64,000 nt of DNA from Saprospiraceae bacterium (lineage in GTDB: Bacteria; Bacteroidota; Bacteroidia; Chitinophagales; Saprospiraceae). The position numbers and the translations under genes were made by a program. Below the pieces are notes generated by a model. It ran no database searches. It had not been told where the DNA came from and saw only the letters and a list, made by a program, of their open reading frames with translations. Where the stretch lies: contig JABAQQ010000028.1 of the NCBI GenBank assembly GCA_019187225.1, positions 186,001-250,000 on the forward strand, read 5' to 3'. This document shows positions 8,247 to 17,441 of this stretch, one piece after another. Every line of letters begins with the position of its first letter. The first letter of the stretch is position 1.

Positions 8247-9365
8247 ATGCTCAACCGAAGCTCCCTTTCCATCCTGCTTCTCAGCCTTTCGGCGCTATTC
8301 ATCGGCTTTGCCTGCGATTCCAACTCCGGCGGCGACCCTTCCGACGACTTCGACCGGCAGGCGATGCTGCGCAATTACGCGGACAACCTCATCGAACCGG
8401 CCTACGACGACCTGAAAAGCAAAACCGGTTCGCTTTATACGGCAACCCAGGCCTTTCAGGTTGCCCCTTCCGCCGATATGCTCAATACTTTGCGGAACTT
8501 GTGGCTAAGCGCGTATACTTCCTGGCAGTACGCCAACGCCTACAATTTCGGCCCCGCCGGAGAAGAAGGTTTGCGCAAGGGACTGATCGAAGAGATCGGC
8601 ACCTTTCCAGCCAGCGAACCGAAAATTGAAAACGCGATTGCTGCCGGAACCTGGAATCTGGAAGATTTCAACCGCGACGCGCGCGGCTATTTGGCCATCG
8701 AATATCTCATCTTTGGAAAAGGCCAGAGCGACGACGAGATATTGGCCGCTTTCGCAAGCAATCCCAATCGCTATGATTACCTCATTGCACTTGCTGAAGA
8801 TATTGATGACCGCGTGAATGAAGTCCTGAGCGCCTGGAACGGCGCCTACCGCGACGAATTCGTGCAAAACGACGGCACCGACGCTGGCAGCAGCACTTCG
8901 CTGCTGTACAACGAGTTCGTGCGCAGTTACGAAGCCATCAAAAACTTCAAACTCGGCCTGCCGCTCGGCAAACGCCCCGGACAGACGCAACCCGAACCGC
9001 AATTGGTGGAGGCTTATTACAGCGGCGCATCGCTGGAAATGCTCGAACACCACCTGACCGCTATCGGGTACATCTGGTACGGCCGCGCCAAAAACGGCCA
9101 GGACGGCATCGGTTTCCGCGAATACTTAGAAAAAGTGGAAGGCGGGACGGCTTTGATTGCCGAAACGGAAACCCAGCTGACGGCAGTTGTCGTCGCGCTC
9201 GATGCTGTGCCCGGCGCGCCGCCGCTGGCGGAGCAGATCGCCGGCGATAAAACGCAATTGGAGGCGCTCTACACAGAATTTCAAAAAATGACCCGCTACT
9301 TCAAAAGCGACATGTCGTCGTTGCTGGGTATCGCCATCACGTTCAGCAGCGGAGACGGGGATTAA
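8247..9365 (+). CDS. Imelysin-family lipoprotein lacking the GxHxxE histidine
   Basis: 372 aa. Lipobox IGFAC followed by DSNSGGDPSDD. Imelysin (M75/EfeO-like) helical domain from about residue 40: NLIEPAYDDL, LRNLWLSAYTSWQYA, and FNRDARGYLAIEYLIFG. The family's GxHxxE metal motif appears here as G147-Y-L149-A-I-E152, so the His is Leu. The paralogue 56 bp downstream keeps the His. Likely an outer-surface or periplasmic iron-binding protein whose site has diverged. Confidence 0.88.
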   Translation: MLNRSSLSILLLSLSALFIGFACDSNSGGDPSDDFDRQAMLRNYADNLIEPAYDDLKSKTGSLYTATQAFQVAPSADMLNTLRNLWLSAYTSWQYANAYNFGPAGEEGLRKGLIEEIGTFPASEPKIENAIAAGTWNLEDFNRDARGYLAIEYLIFGKGQSDDEILAAFASNPNRYDYLIALAEDIDDRVNEVLSAWNGAYRDEFVQNDGTDAGSSTSLLYNEFVRSYEAIKNFKLGLPLGKRPGQTQPEPQLVEAYYSGASLEMLEHHLTAIGYIWYGRAKNGQDGIGFREYLEKVEGGTALIAETETQLTAVVVALDAVPGAPPLAEQIAGDKTQLEALYTEFQKMTRYFKSDMSSLLGIAITFSSGDGD

Positions 9366-9421
9366 TGTGGGGAATGTGGGGAATGTATTTAACCACCAAA
9401 TTTTTTTAATAAACGATAAAC

Positions 9422-10585
9422 ATGAAAAAACAACTCACCATTCTGACTTTGTTTGTTCTGGCTGTGTGCGCTTTCGCTTTTCCTTCCTGTAAAAAGGACG
9501 AAAGCGATGAAATTGAAACCCTCAAAAAAGAAGCCCTCGAACAATATGCCGACATTGTGCTGGCTTCCTACGAAGATAGTTACAACACAGCAGTTGCGCT
9601 GAAAAAAAAGATAGACGAATTCGTGGCCACCCCCACCAATACTAATTTTCAAGCCTGCAAAGACGCCTGGCTCGCTGCCCGTATTCCTTACGGCCAGACG
9701 GAAGCCTACCGCTTCTACGGCGGGCCGATAGACGACGCCGACGGCCCGGAAGGTCTCATCAACGCCTGGCCGATGGATGAAAACTTCATTGACTATGTGA
9801 ACAGCGAACCCGGTGCAGGCCTTATCAACGACCCCGTCCAATTTCCCGATATCACGAAGCAGGTGCTCGCAGACCTGAACGAAAGCATTTCGGAAGAATC
9901 CATTTTCACCGGCTATCACGCCATCGAGTTTTTGCTTTGGGGACAAGACCTTTACACAGGTGGTCCCGGTCAGCGCCCCTATACCGACTTCGTGACCGGC
10001 GCTGGCGGCACGGCTGACAATCAGGCGCGGCGCGGCGAATACCTTAAAGTTGTGGCTGATCTATTGTTGGAAAATCTCGTTTCCGTGCGCGATGAGTGGG
10101 AAACAAATGGCGCTTACCGGCAGCAATTTTTAAACAACACGGAAACGAAAATCGCACTTGGTCATATTTTCACTGCTCTCGGCGAATTGAGTAAAGGTGA
10201 ACTTTCCGGTGAACGTATGTTTGTGGCCGTAGACACGAAAGACCAGGAAAACGAGCATTCCTGCTTCTCCGACAACACGCTCACCGACATCAAAATGAAT
10301 TTTCTCGGGCTGAAAAATGTGTATTTCGGCAAATACGAAAAGGTGGACGGCACGACGCTCTCCGGGCGCAGTTTCTCCGAAATCACCGAACGAATTGACC
10401 GCGCGAAAGCCGATGCTGTATCCGCCGCCTTCACAGATGCGCAGGCAAAAATCAATCTGATACCTGTACCGTTCGACCAAACCATCGTCAATAATCCCGG
10501 CCCGGTACTCGAAGCTATTGATGCGCTGCGCGATTTGAGCGACCGGCTGGCAGACGCCGGAACGGCGATCGGGGCGGAGTTTTAA
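9422..10585 (+). CDS. Imelysin-family lipoprotein with intact GxHxxE
   Basis: 387 aa. Lipobox FPSC followed by KKDESDE, consistent with surface lipoprotein export in Bacteroidota. Imelysin domain with ACKDAWLAARIPYGQTEAYR and the intact metal motif G164-Y-H166-A-I-E169 (TGYHAIEFLLWG). Imelysins (IrpA, ICMP, EfeO relatives) bind iron; proteolysis has been claimed for some but is not generally accepted. Tandem with the degenerate paralogue, followed by the DUF1111 diheme protein as in many Bacteroidota iron loci. Confidence 0.92.
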   Translation: MKKQLTILTLFVLAVCAFAFPSCKKDESDEIETLKKEALEQYADIVLASYEDSYNTAVALKKKIDEFVATPTNTNFQACKDAWLAARIPYGQTEAYRFYGGPIDDADGPEGLINAWPMDENFIDYVNSEPGAGLINDPVQFPDITKQVLADLNESISEESIFTGYHAIEFLLWGQDLYTGGPGQRPYTDFVTGAGGTADNQARRGEYLKVVADLLLENLVSVRDEWETNGAYRQQFLNNTETKIALGHIFTALGELSKGELSGERMFVAVDTKDQENEHSCFSDNTLTDIKMNFLGLKNVYFGKYEKVDGTTLSGRSFSEITERIDRAKADAVSAAFTDAQAKINLIPVPFDQTIVNNPGPVLEAIDALRDLSDRLADAGTAIGAEF

Positions 10586-10589
10586 TTTT

Positions 10590-10663
10590 CCGACAGGATT
10601 GACAGGATGAACAGGATGTCTTTTGCATAGCGGAAAAAAATCTTGTTTTTCCTGTCAATCTTG
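10590..10663. repeat. Palindromic tandem repeat between imelysin and DUF1111 genes
   Basis: Left arm carries tandem GACAGGATT / GACAGGATG / AACAGGATG; right arm reads TCTTGTTTTTCCTGTCAATC. Starts right after the imelysin stop. The arm proximal to the next ORF is pyrimidine-rich on the mRNA. Confidence 0.8.
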
Positions 10664-10685
10664 TCAAAAAGTTTGAAGCGATTAG

Positions 10686-12095
10686 TTGAAAATCATGCGA
10701 ATAACCTTTTACCTCTTCGTCCTGCCGCTTGTTTTTTTGTCTTGTCAACAAGACGAAAATCCGCCCATTGCCAATGCGGAGACTGGTGAACAATACGCCG
10801 GCGGTCCGAATGCCACGACCTTCGATTTCGGCGAAAACGCCTTCGGCGTACAGGCCAAAGGACTGACGGCGGAAGAGGAAGGTTTCTTTGTTACCGGTAA
10901 TTCGTTTTTCCGCGCCAATTGGGTCACAGCACCCGCTTCCGTACTGTCGCTCGATGGTTTGGGACCCATTTTTAACGCCATATCCTGCGGCAGCTGCCAC
11001 TTCAAAGATGGCCGCGCCATGCCGCCCGGCAGTCCCGACGAATCGCTGAACTGCTTGCTTTTTCGCCTCAGCATCCCCGGTATGGGAGCGCACGGCGAGC
11101 CTCTGGGCGACCCGGTTTATGGCGCACAATTGCAGGACAAGGCCATCTTAAATGTAAAAAACGAAGGCAGGGTACACGTGACCTATCAGGAGACCGGTGG
11201 CCAATACGCCGATGGCATGTCCTATTCGCTGCGAAAGCCGGTGTATGAATTTTATGATCTGAATTACGGCGACTTTGCCCCGGGGCTCATGTTCTCACCG
11301 CGCATCGCCCCGCAAGTGCCGGGTTTGGGCTTACTGGAAATCGTACCGGAAAGCGATATTTTGTCATTTGCCGATGAAAATGACGCGGACAAAGACGGCA
11401 TTTCCGGCAGACCGAACTACGTCTGGGATTTTGAAAACCAGCAAATTGCACTGGGGCGTTTTGGTTGGAAAGCCAACCAGCCCAGCGTGACGCAACAAAC
11501 AGCCGGCGCCTTCAACGGCGACATCGGCATCACGACCAACCTTTTCCCCGACGATCATTTGACGCCGGCGCAGCAGCAACTTTATCTCGGTATTCCCAAC
11601 GGCGGTTCTCCCGAACTGCCCGACGCGACCCTGAGAAAAGTGGTCAGTTATATGAAGTCGCTTTCCGTGCCCGCGCGCCGCAACCACGACGACGCGACGG
11701 TTTTAAGGGGAAAATATCTGTTCGGCGAACTCAATTGCTCCGGCTGCCACCGGCCCGCCATGAATACCGGCACGGGTGGCGAAATTTCTGCCCTGCGCAA
11801 CCAAAAAATCTGGCCATATACCGATCTGCTGCTACACGATATGGGAACGGAACTGGCTGACAACCGCCCCGATTACCTCGCTTCCGGTTCCCAATGGCGC
11901 ACTCCCCCGCTTTGGGGTATCGGCCTTATCCCGACCGTGAACGGCCACACATTCCTCTTGCACGACGGTCGTGCCCGCACGGTGGAAGAGGCTATTTTGT
12001 GGCACGGCGGCGAGGCGGAAAAAGCGCGGGAAGGCTTCAAAAAACTGAGCAAGGAAGACCGGGAAGCGATTTTGGAGTTTTTGAATAGTCTGTAG
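10686..12095 (+). CDS. Diheme oxidoreductase (DUF1111) lipoprotein
   Basis: 469 aa from 10686; the ATG at 10695 is equally possible. Lipobox FLSC then QQDEN. Two c-type heme motifs: C101GSCH105 (CGSCHFKDGRAMPP) and CSGCHRPAM near residue 352. The DUF1111 family (called thiol oxidoreductase or diheme oxidoreductase) is distantly related to MauG-type peroxidases. Its constant position next to imelysins suggests iron redox or ligand release at the cell surface; this is inference. Confidence 0.92.
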   Translation: MKIMRITFYLFVLPLVFLSCQQDENPPIANAETGEQYAGGPNATTFDFGENAFGVQAKGLTAEEEGFFVTGNSFFRANWVTAPASVLSLDGLGPIFNAISCGSCHFKDGRAMPPGSPDESLNCLLFRLSIPGMGAHGEPLGDPVYGAQLQDKAILNVKNEGRVHVTYQETGGQYADGMSYSLRKPVYEFYDLNYGDFAPGLMFSPRIAPQVPGLGLLEIVPESDILSFADENDADKDGISGRPNYVWDFENQQIALGRFGWKANQPSVTQQTAGAFNGDIGITTNLFPDDHLTPAQQQLYLGIPNGGSPELPDATLRKVVSYMKSLSVPARRNHDDATVLRGKYLFGELNCSGCHRPAMNTGTGGEISALRNQKIWPYTDLLLHDMGTELADNRPDYLASGSQWRTPPLWGIGLIPTVNGHTFLLHDGRARTVEEAILWHGGEAEKAREGFKKLSKEDREAILEFLNSL

Positions 12096-12101
12096 CCATT
12101 T

Positions 12102-12232
12102 ATGCGAATACCGGACTATAAATATCACTCGAGTTTCATCCGGTTGCGAGGCAGACTTTCCAAGTTTTCAAAACTTGGAAAGTCTAACTGCCTCATACTC
12201 AGTGCTCACTTTTTTTAGCCCGGTATTCGCAT
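12102..12232. repeat. Nested palindromes between DUF1111 and HTTM genes
   Basis: Outer 13-bp arms ATGCGAATACCGG (12102-12114) and its complement (12220-12232) enclose a perfect inner palindrome AGACTTTCCAAGTTTT / AAAACTTGGAAAGTCT (12153-12168, 12170-12185), itself flanked by GAGGCA...TGCCTC. The inner type recurs at 13167, 13717 and, in variant form, 63681. Confidence 0.9.
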
Positions 12233-12279
12233 CATTTACTAGTAATTAGGAGACAACCTCCATTTGTTGGAAATCCGAA

Positions 12280-13671
12280 ATGCCAGGCCAAAAGTTATAT
12301 ATCGAAAACTGGCTCATACAGCCCGTCAGTATCGCCCCGCTTGTCACCCTCCGCGTGGTCATCGGGGTCATGTTGTTATTCAGCACCCTCCGGTTCGTGG
12401 CATTGGGCTGGGTGGACGACCATTACATCACTCCGGTATTTCATTTCAAATATTTCGGCTTCGAATGGGTGGAACCGCTGCCGGCGACGGGATTGTATAT
12501 CGTGCACGGGCTTTTGATAATCAGTTCGCTGTGCGTCATGCTGGGGCTGTTTTACCGGCTCGCGGCAATTGTGCAGTTTTTGCTGTTCACCTACACCGAA
12601 CTGATTGACCTGACTTATTACCTCAACCACTATTACTTCGTCAGCATCGTGTGCGGTTTGCTGGTGCTGGTTCCGGCCAATCGCGCCTTTTCCCTGGATG
12701 TGCTGCGCAAACCCGCCATTTCCCGAAGCAAAATCTCACGCTGGACCATTTTCATTTTCCAACTCCAGCTCGGCATCGTTTATTTCCACGCCGGGATATG
12801 GAAGGTCAATTACGACTGGCTGGTAAACGCGTTGCCCCTGAAAATATGGATTCCGGCCAACGACCAATTGCCGCTCATCGGCTGGATCTTTCAGCAAAAA
12901 ATCACCCCTTATTTGTTCAGTTGGGCGGGTATGCTCTACGATGTGAGCATTGTGCTCTGGCTCTCCTGGTCGCGCACGCGCCCCTGGGCTTACCTCACGG
13001 TCATTGTCTTCCACACGCTGACCGGGTTGATGTTCCAGATCGGCGTGTTCCCGCTGGTGATGATCGGCGCGACGCTGATCTTTTTCTCAGAGCAATGGCA
13101 CGAACGGCTATGGAATTGGGCGTCGGACACGATTACGAAACCTTTGAGGTTTCGTAATCGTGTCGCAGATTTTCCAGGTTTTCAACACTTGGAAAATCTA
13201 AAAACCCAATTCGCCACCCATCGCTCATCGCTCATCACTTCCTTTCTTGTTCTTTTTTTCCTCTTCCAAATCCTTTTCCCCTGGCGCTACCTGCTCTACC
13301 CCGGCAACATCTTCTGGACCGAGGAAGGATATCGCTTTTGCTGGCGCGTGATGCTCATGGAAAAAGCCGGCACGGCCACTTTTTTTGTGAAAGACGCCAA
13401 AACAGGGCGCGAAGGCGAAGTAGTGAACAGCGAATTTCTGAACGCCCACCAGGAAAAACAAATGGCGATGCAGCCCGATATGATCCTGCAATTCGCCCAT
13501 TTTTTGAAAAAACACTACGAACAGCGCGGCGTCAGCAACCCCGCCGTGCGCGCCGAAGTCTATGTTACCCTGAACGCCCGCCCCAGTAAACTACTGATTG
13601 ATCCGAACGTTGACCTGACAAAAATCCGCGACGGCTGGGCGCATAAAACGTGGATTTTGAACGATAAATGA
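12280..13671 (+). CDS. HTTM-domain membrane protein (gamma-carboxylase-like)
   Basis: 463 aa. Hydrophobic N-terminal two thirds with several membrane spans fits the HTTM (horizontally transferred transmembrane) domain shared with vitamin K-dependent gamma-glutamyl carboxylase: LIQPVSIAPLVTLRVVIGVM, YYLNHYYFVSIVCGLLVLVP, FQLQLGIVYFHAGIWKVNYDW. Soluble C-terminal part from about residue 350. Residues 283-307 are encoded by two palindromes (13126-13199) that read through in frame. Lies between the diheme protein and the TonB receptor; its function in iron loci is unknown. Confidence 0.88.
   Translation: MPGQKLYIENWLIQPVSIAPLVTLRVVIGVMLLFSTLRFVALGWVDDHYITPVFHFKYFGFEWVEPLPATGLYIVHGLLIISSLCVMLGLFYRLAAIVQFLLFTYTELIDLTYYLNHYYFVSIVCGLLVLVPANRAFSLDVLRKPAISRSKISRWTIFIFQLQLGIVYFHAGIWKVNYDWLVNALPLKIWIPANDQLPLIGWIFQQKITPYLFSWAGMLYDVSIVLWLSWSRTRPWAYLTVIVFHTLTGLMFQIGVFPLVMIGATLIFFSEQWHERLWNWASDTITKPLRFRNRVADFPGFQHLENLKTQFATHRSSLITSFLVLFFLFQILFPWRYLLYPGNIFWTEEGYRFCWRVMLMEKAGTATFFVKDAKTGREGEVVNSEFLNAHQEKQMAMQPDMILQFAHFLKKHYEQRGVSNPAVRAEVYVTLNARPSKLLIDPNVDLTKIRDGWAHKTWILNDK
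13126..13199. repeat. Two palindromes inside the HTTM coding region
   Basis: Palindrome 1: perfect 17-bp arms GACACGATTACGAAACC (13126-13142) and its complement (13148-13164), loop 5. Palindrome 2: AGATTTTCCAGGT (13167-13179) against ACTTGGAAAATCT (13187-13199), one mismatch. They keep the frame and encode about 25 residues in a linker between membrane parts. Confidence 0.9.
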
Positions 13672-13677
13672 TGAACG

Positions 13678-16017
13678 ATGACTGATGGACAACAATGTGA
13701 AATATTGAAATTCGGCAGACTTTCCAGGTTTTTGAGACCTGGAAAGTTTGAATGGGCATATCCCCGGTCACGTTTACGAAACTTCAAAAGTTTCGTAAAC
13801 GTCACGCTGCTGGTAGCAATTGGCAGCCAAATAAACATTTCGGCCCAAACCCCGGATTCCCTTCCGCGCCGCCTGCCCATAGACAGCGTGGTGCAAAATC
13901 TGAAAGAAGTGGTCGTGAGCGGGCACTCCGACCATGCTTTCGCGTCGGCACACCTGCGCGGCGTGGAAAACTTCGGCATTTACAGCGGCAAAAAAACGGA
14001 GGTGGTAACGCTGGCCGAAGTAACAGCCAATGCAGCCACCAACAATCCCCGTCAGATCTACGGACGGGTCACCGGACTGAACATCTGGGAAAGCGACGGC
14101 GCGGGACTGCAACTCGGCATCGGCGGACGCGGTCTCAGCCCCAACCGCACGGCCAATTTCAACACCCGGCAGAACGGATACGACATCAGCGCCGACGCGC
14201 TGGGTTATCCTGAAAGTTATTACACGCCGCCCACCGAGGCGCTTGACCGCATCGAGATCGTGCGCGGCGCGGCATCGCTCCAATATGGCACCCAATTCGG
14301 CGGCCTCCTCAATTTTCGCTTCAAACGCGGCCCCGAAGACCGCAAGATCGCCGTCACCACCCGCCAAACCGCGGGTTCATGGGGCTTCTTCGGCACTTTC
14401 AACAGCATCGGCGGCACGGTACTGAACGGCAAACTCAATTACTACGGCTATTTCCAATACAAACGCGGCGACGGCTACCGCCCCAACAGCGCGTTCGACT
14501 ACCGCTGTGCCTATGCTTCCGCCGATTTCCGCGCTTCGCAAAAACTCTCGCTGCGCCTCGACCTCACGCACATGGACTACCTGGCGCACCAGCCCGGAGG
14601 CCTCACGGATAAAATGTTCGGGGACGATCCGCGTCAGTCGGTGCGCGCACGCAACTGGTTTCAGGTGGATTGGAACATGGCCGCCGTGACGCTGAATTAC
14701 AATTTTTCCGACAAAACCCGCCTCGACGTGCGCAATTTCGGACTGCTCGCCCGGCGGCAGTCGCTGGGCAATCTGGAGCGCATCAACGTCGCCGATTTCG
14801 GACAAAACCGCACGCTGATAGACGGGCAATTCAAAAACTTCGGACAGGAAACGCGCCTCCTGCACCGGTACGAATTGCGCGGCCTGCCGCAAACGCTGCT
14901 CGCCGGTTACCGGCTTTATTCCGGCCATTCGACAGCCAAACAAGGCGACGGCACCGCGGGCAGCGATGCCGATTTCCGATTCATTAACCCCGAAAACCTC
15001 GAAAACTCGGACTATGAGTTCCCCAACCAAAACCAGGCAGTATTCCTCGAAAACGTGTTCAACCTTTCCCCGAAATGGAGCCTCACACCCGGTCTGCGCT
15101 ACGAACGCATCGTTACCCGATCGGAAGGCTACTACACCCGGCGCGTGCTCGACGCGGCGGGCAACGTGATCGTGCAAAATAAAATAAACGACAAACAGGA
15201 GCGCAAACGCGACTTCATCATCGGCGGCCTGGGCGCCGCGTTCAAAGCGCGGGAATCCCTGGAAATGTACGCCAACGTTTCGCAGAACTACCGCGCCATC
15301 AACTTCACCGACCTGCGCATCGTGAACCCCAACTTCACAGTGGACAGCAACCTGCAGGACGAGCGCGGCTTCACGGCAGACCTGGGCATTCGCGGCAGCA
15401 AAGCCGGCTTTTTCACCTACGAAGTCACGGCGTTTTACATCGCCTACAACGGCAAAATAGGACAGATCCTGCGCGCCGACCAGCCGCCGTTGTACAACGA
15501 CTACCGTTTCCGCAGCAACATCTCTGACGCGCGCAACATCGGCCTCGAAGCCTTCGGAGAGGTGGACGTGCTCCGCTTTTTTTCACCCGGAAATCCGCGC
15601 GCGCGCCTGACCCTGTTTCTCAATGCCGCCGTCGTGGACGCCCGCTACGTGAACACCGACGACGCCTCCGTGCGCGACAAAAAAGTGGAAATGGCGCCGC
15701 CGCTGATGCTGCGCAGCGGCCTCTCGTTCCAACGCGGGCCGTGGCGCGCCGCATTCCAGTACGCCTGCACCGGCAAACATTTTTCCGACGCCACCAACGC
15801 CGAACGCACAGCCACTGCGGTCGAGGGCGCGATCCCGGCGTACGGCGTGGCCGATGTCACAGCCTCCTGGACCTGGCGCTGGCTGACGCTGGAAGCGAGT
15901 TGCAACAACCTGTTCGATGCGGCTTATTTCACCCGCCGGGCGGAGAGTTATCCGGGGCCGGGGATCATTCCGTCGGATGGGAGGGGAATTTATGTAACTT
16001 TGGGGGGGAAGTTTTAG
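13678..16017 (+). CDS. TonB-dependent outer membrane receptor (FecA type)
   Basis: 779 aa from the ATG at 13678, 6 bp after the HTTM stop. Signal-like core FVNVTLLVAIGSQINISAQ at about residues 40-58. Plug domain follows (LKEVVVSG, TGLNIWESDGAGLQLGIGGR, DALDRIEIVRGAASLQYG-like segment) and then a long beta-barrel ending in an aromatic/Phe terminus (GIYVTLGGKF). No carboxypeptidase-like or STN domain at the N-terminus. The neighbours argue for an iron complex or heme as substrate. Residues 14-42, the n-region before the signal core, are encoded by two palindromes, so the authentic start is uncertain. Confidence 0.9.
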   Translation: MTDGQQCEILKFGRLSRFLRPGKFEWAYPRSRLRNFKSFVNVTLLVAIGSQINISAQTPDSLPRRLPIDSVVQNLKEVVVSGHSDHAFASAHLRGVENFGIYSGKKTEVVTLAEVTANAATNNPRQIYGRVTGLNIWESDGAGLQLGIGGRGLSPNRTANFNTRQNGYDISADALGYPESYYTPPTEALDRIEIVRGAASLQYGTQFGGLLNFRFKRGPEDRKIAVTTRQTAGSWGFFGTFNSIGGTVLNGKLNYYGYFQYKRGDGYRPNSAFDYRCAYASADFRASQKLSLRLDLTHMDYLAHQPGGLTDKMFGDDPRQSVRARNWFQVDWNMAAVTLNYNFSDKTRLDVRNFGLLARRQSLGNLERINVADFGQNRTLIDGQFKNFGQETRLLHRYELRGLPQTLLAGYRLYSGHSTAKQGDGTAGSDADFRFINPENLENSDYEFPNQNQAVFLENVFNLSPKWSLTPGLRYERIVTRSEGYYTRRVLDAAGNVIVQNKINDKQERKRDFIIGGLGAAFKARESLEMYANVSQNYRAINFTDLRIVNPNFTVDSNLQDERGFTADLGIRGSKAGFFTYEVTAFYIAYNGKIGQILRADQPPLYNDYRFRSNISDARNIGLEAFGEVDVLRFFSPGNPRARLTLFLNAAVVDARYVNTDDASVRDKKVEMAPPLMLRSGLSFQRGPWRAAFQYACTGKHFSDATNAERTATAVEGAIPAYGVADVTASWTWRWLTLEASCNNLFDAAYFTRRAESYPGPGIIPSDGRGIYVTLGGKF
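13717..13802. repeat. Two palindromes encoding the TonB receptor N-terminus
   Basis: Palindrome A: AGACTTTCCAGGT (13717-13729) against ACCTGGAAAGTTT (13737-13749). Palindrome B: perfect 15-bp arms ACGTTTACGAAACTT (13770-13784) and complement (13788-13802), loop 3. The same two types (TTTCCAGG and TACGAAAC cores) occur together in the HTTM gene 600 bp upstream, in the reverse order. Confidence 0.9.
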
Positions 16018-16113
16018 GAGGTGTGCCTGAAGTCACCTCTTGAAAACAACCCGCCCCCTTTCTTACAACCCGGAGGGATTGAACTTGTCCTTAGCCATAA
16101 AACAATTACACTT

Positions 16114-17400
16114 ATGTCAAAACGTCTATCTCTTTTTCCGGCCCTGCCGCTCCTCTTCGCGGCGACCCTGAACGCCCAGACCACCACCCACCAGATATCC
16201 GCCGGGCCCGGTTATGCCCAATCGGGGTATTTCAAACTCTCCGACGGCACGGGACAGCAGGTGCCGCACGATGCCTGGGACATCGCTTTTTCCAACCTCG
16301 GCTCACAACAAGCGGGCATCTTTTTCAACGAAAGCACGGCCAGTTCGATGGGCCAACCCACTGCCCCCATCGAAGCGTACGATCCTTTCGTCTTCGATTT
16401 TGGGGAGAGCATTGACCCGGCCAACCTGACCGAAGACCTGCGTATTTACAACCCCGAAACGACCTGGGCCGAAGGCGCTTTCAACACGATGAAGGACACC
16501 AGCAATGCCTTCGATTACGGCTGGGGCGTCTACAATCCCGCGCAGTCCAAAATAACGGGCAGCCGCGTTTTCGCGCTGAAACTGCGCAACGGCCAGTATC
16601 GCAAGATCATGTTCGACGAATACGACGGAAGCACCTACACCTTCCGCATCGCCAATCTCGACGGCTCGAACTTGGAAACGCACACCATCGACACCGACTT
16701 CAACAACGGCAGCCCGGTCACCTATTTCTCCTTCGCCACCGGCGCGAACGTGACCACGCCGACTGCCTGGGACATGGTGTTCTGCCGCTACGTGGCGTTC
16801 CTGTTCGACGGCACCAATTACCTTCCGTATTTCGTGACCGGCATTCTGATGAACGACGGCATTCAAACGGCCAGGGCCGCCGGCGTGGATCCCGCCACCG
16901 TTGACTACCAGGACTACCTCGATTCTTTAAAAAATCGCATAGACGTCATCGGCCACGACTGGAAAGCATTTTCCGGCATATCCTGGTCGGTAGCCGGCGA
17001 TGTGGCGTATTTCGTAAAAACGAAGGACAACAAACTGTACAAAATCGTTTTCACGGCCTTCGGAGGCAGCGCCAATGGAACGGGAACATTTGAAAAGACT
17101 TATCTCGGCGAACTGACTTCAGCGCCGGATCTGCCAGCCGGCATCCGGGAAGTGCTGGTGTACCCCAACCCGGTTGCCGATCGCTTAGGCATCTCGTTTA
17201 CCTCCGAATCGGCCGCAAATGCTTCGCTGCGTTTGTCCGACACCGGAGGGCGCATCGTCTGGTCGGGCAATGCTCGTGTGCAACCCGGTCTGAACGTGCT
17301 GGATATCAACGACCTGCCTTCGCTTCCGGCCGGCAACTATATCCTGAACGTACAATTGCCGGCGGGACAGTTTTCGCGAAACATCGCAAAAGGCCGGTAG
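16114..17400 (+). CDS. HmuY-like protein with T9SS sorting domain
   Basis: 428 aa from the ATG at 16114 (MSKRLSLFPALPLLFAATLNAQ signal). The core resembles HmuY-family heme-binding proteins: SGYFKLSDGTGQQVPHDAWDIAF near the start, then repeated TPTAWDMVFCRY and ISWSVAGDVAYFVKT segments. Ends with a type A T9SS domain: VLVYPNPVADRLGISF, LPAGNYILNV. Probably exported to the cell surface to capture heme or an iron ligand for the adjacent TonB receptor. Heme ligands cannot be assigned by eye. Confidence 0.82.
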   Translation: MSKRLSLFPALPLLFAATLNAQTTTHQISAGPGYAQSGYFKLSDGTGQQVPHDAWDIAFSNLGSQQAGIFFNESTASSMGQPTAPIEAYDPFVFDFGESIDPANLTEDLRIYNPETTWAEGAFNTMKDTSNAFDYGWGVYNPAQSKITGSRVFALKLRNGQYRKIMFDEYDGSTYTFRIANLDGSNLETHTIDTDFNNGSPVTYFSFATGANVTTPTAWDMVFCRYVAFLFDGTNYLPYFVTGILMNDGIQTARAAGVDPATVDYQDYLDSLKNRIDVIGHDWKAFSGISWSVAGDVAYFVKTKDNKLYKIVFTAFGGSANGTGTFEKTYLGELTSAPDLPAGIREVLVYPNPVADRLGISFTSESAANASLRLSDTGGRIVWSGNARVQPGLNVLDINDLPSLPAGNYILNVQLPAGQFSRNIAKGR

Positions 17401-17441
17401 TTTCTTTAAGGTCTCACGGTGTGGGTCGAAGATAAGCACCC

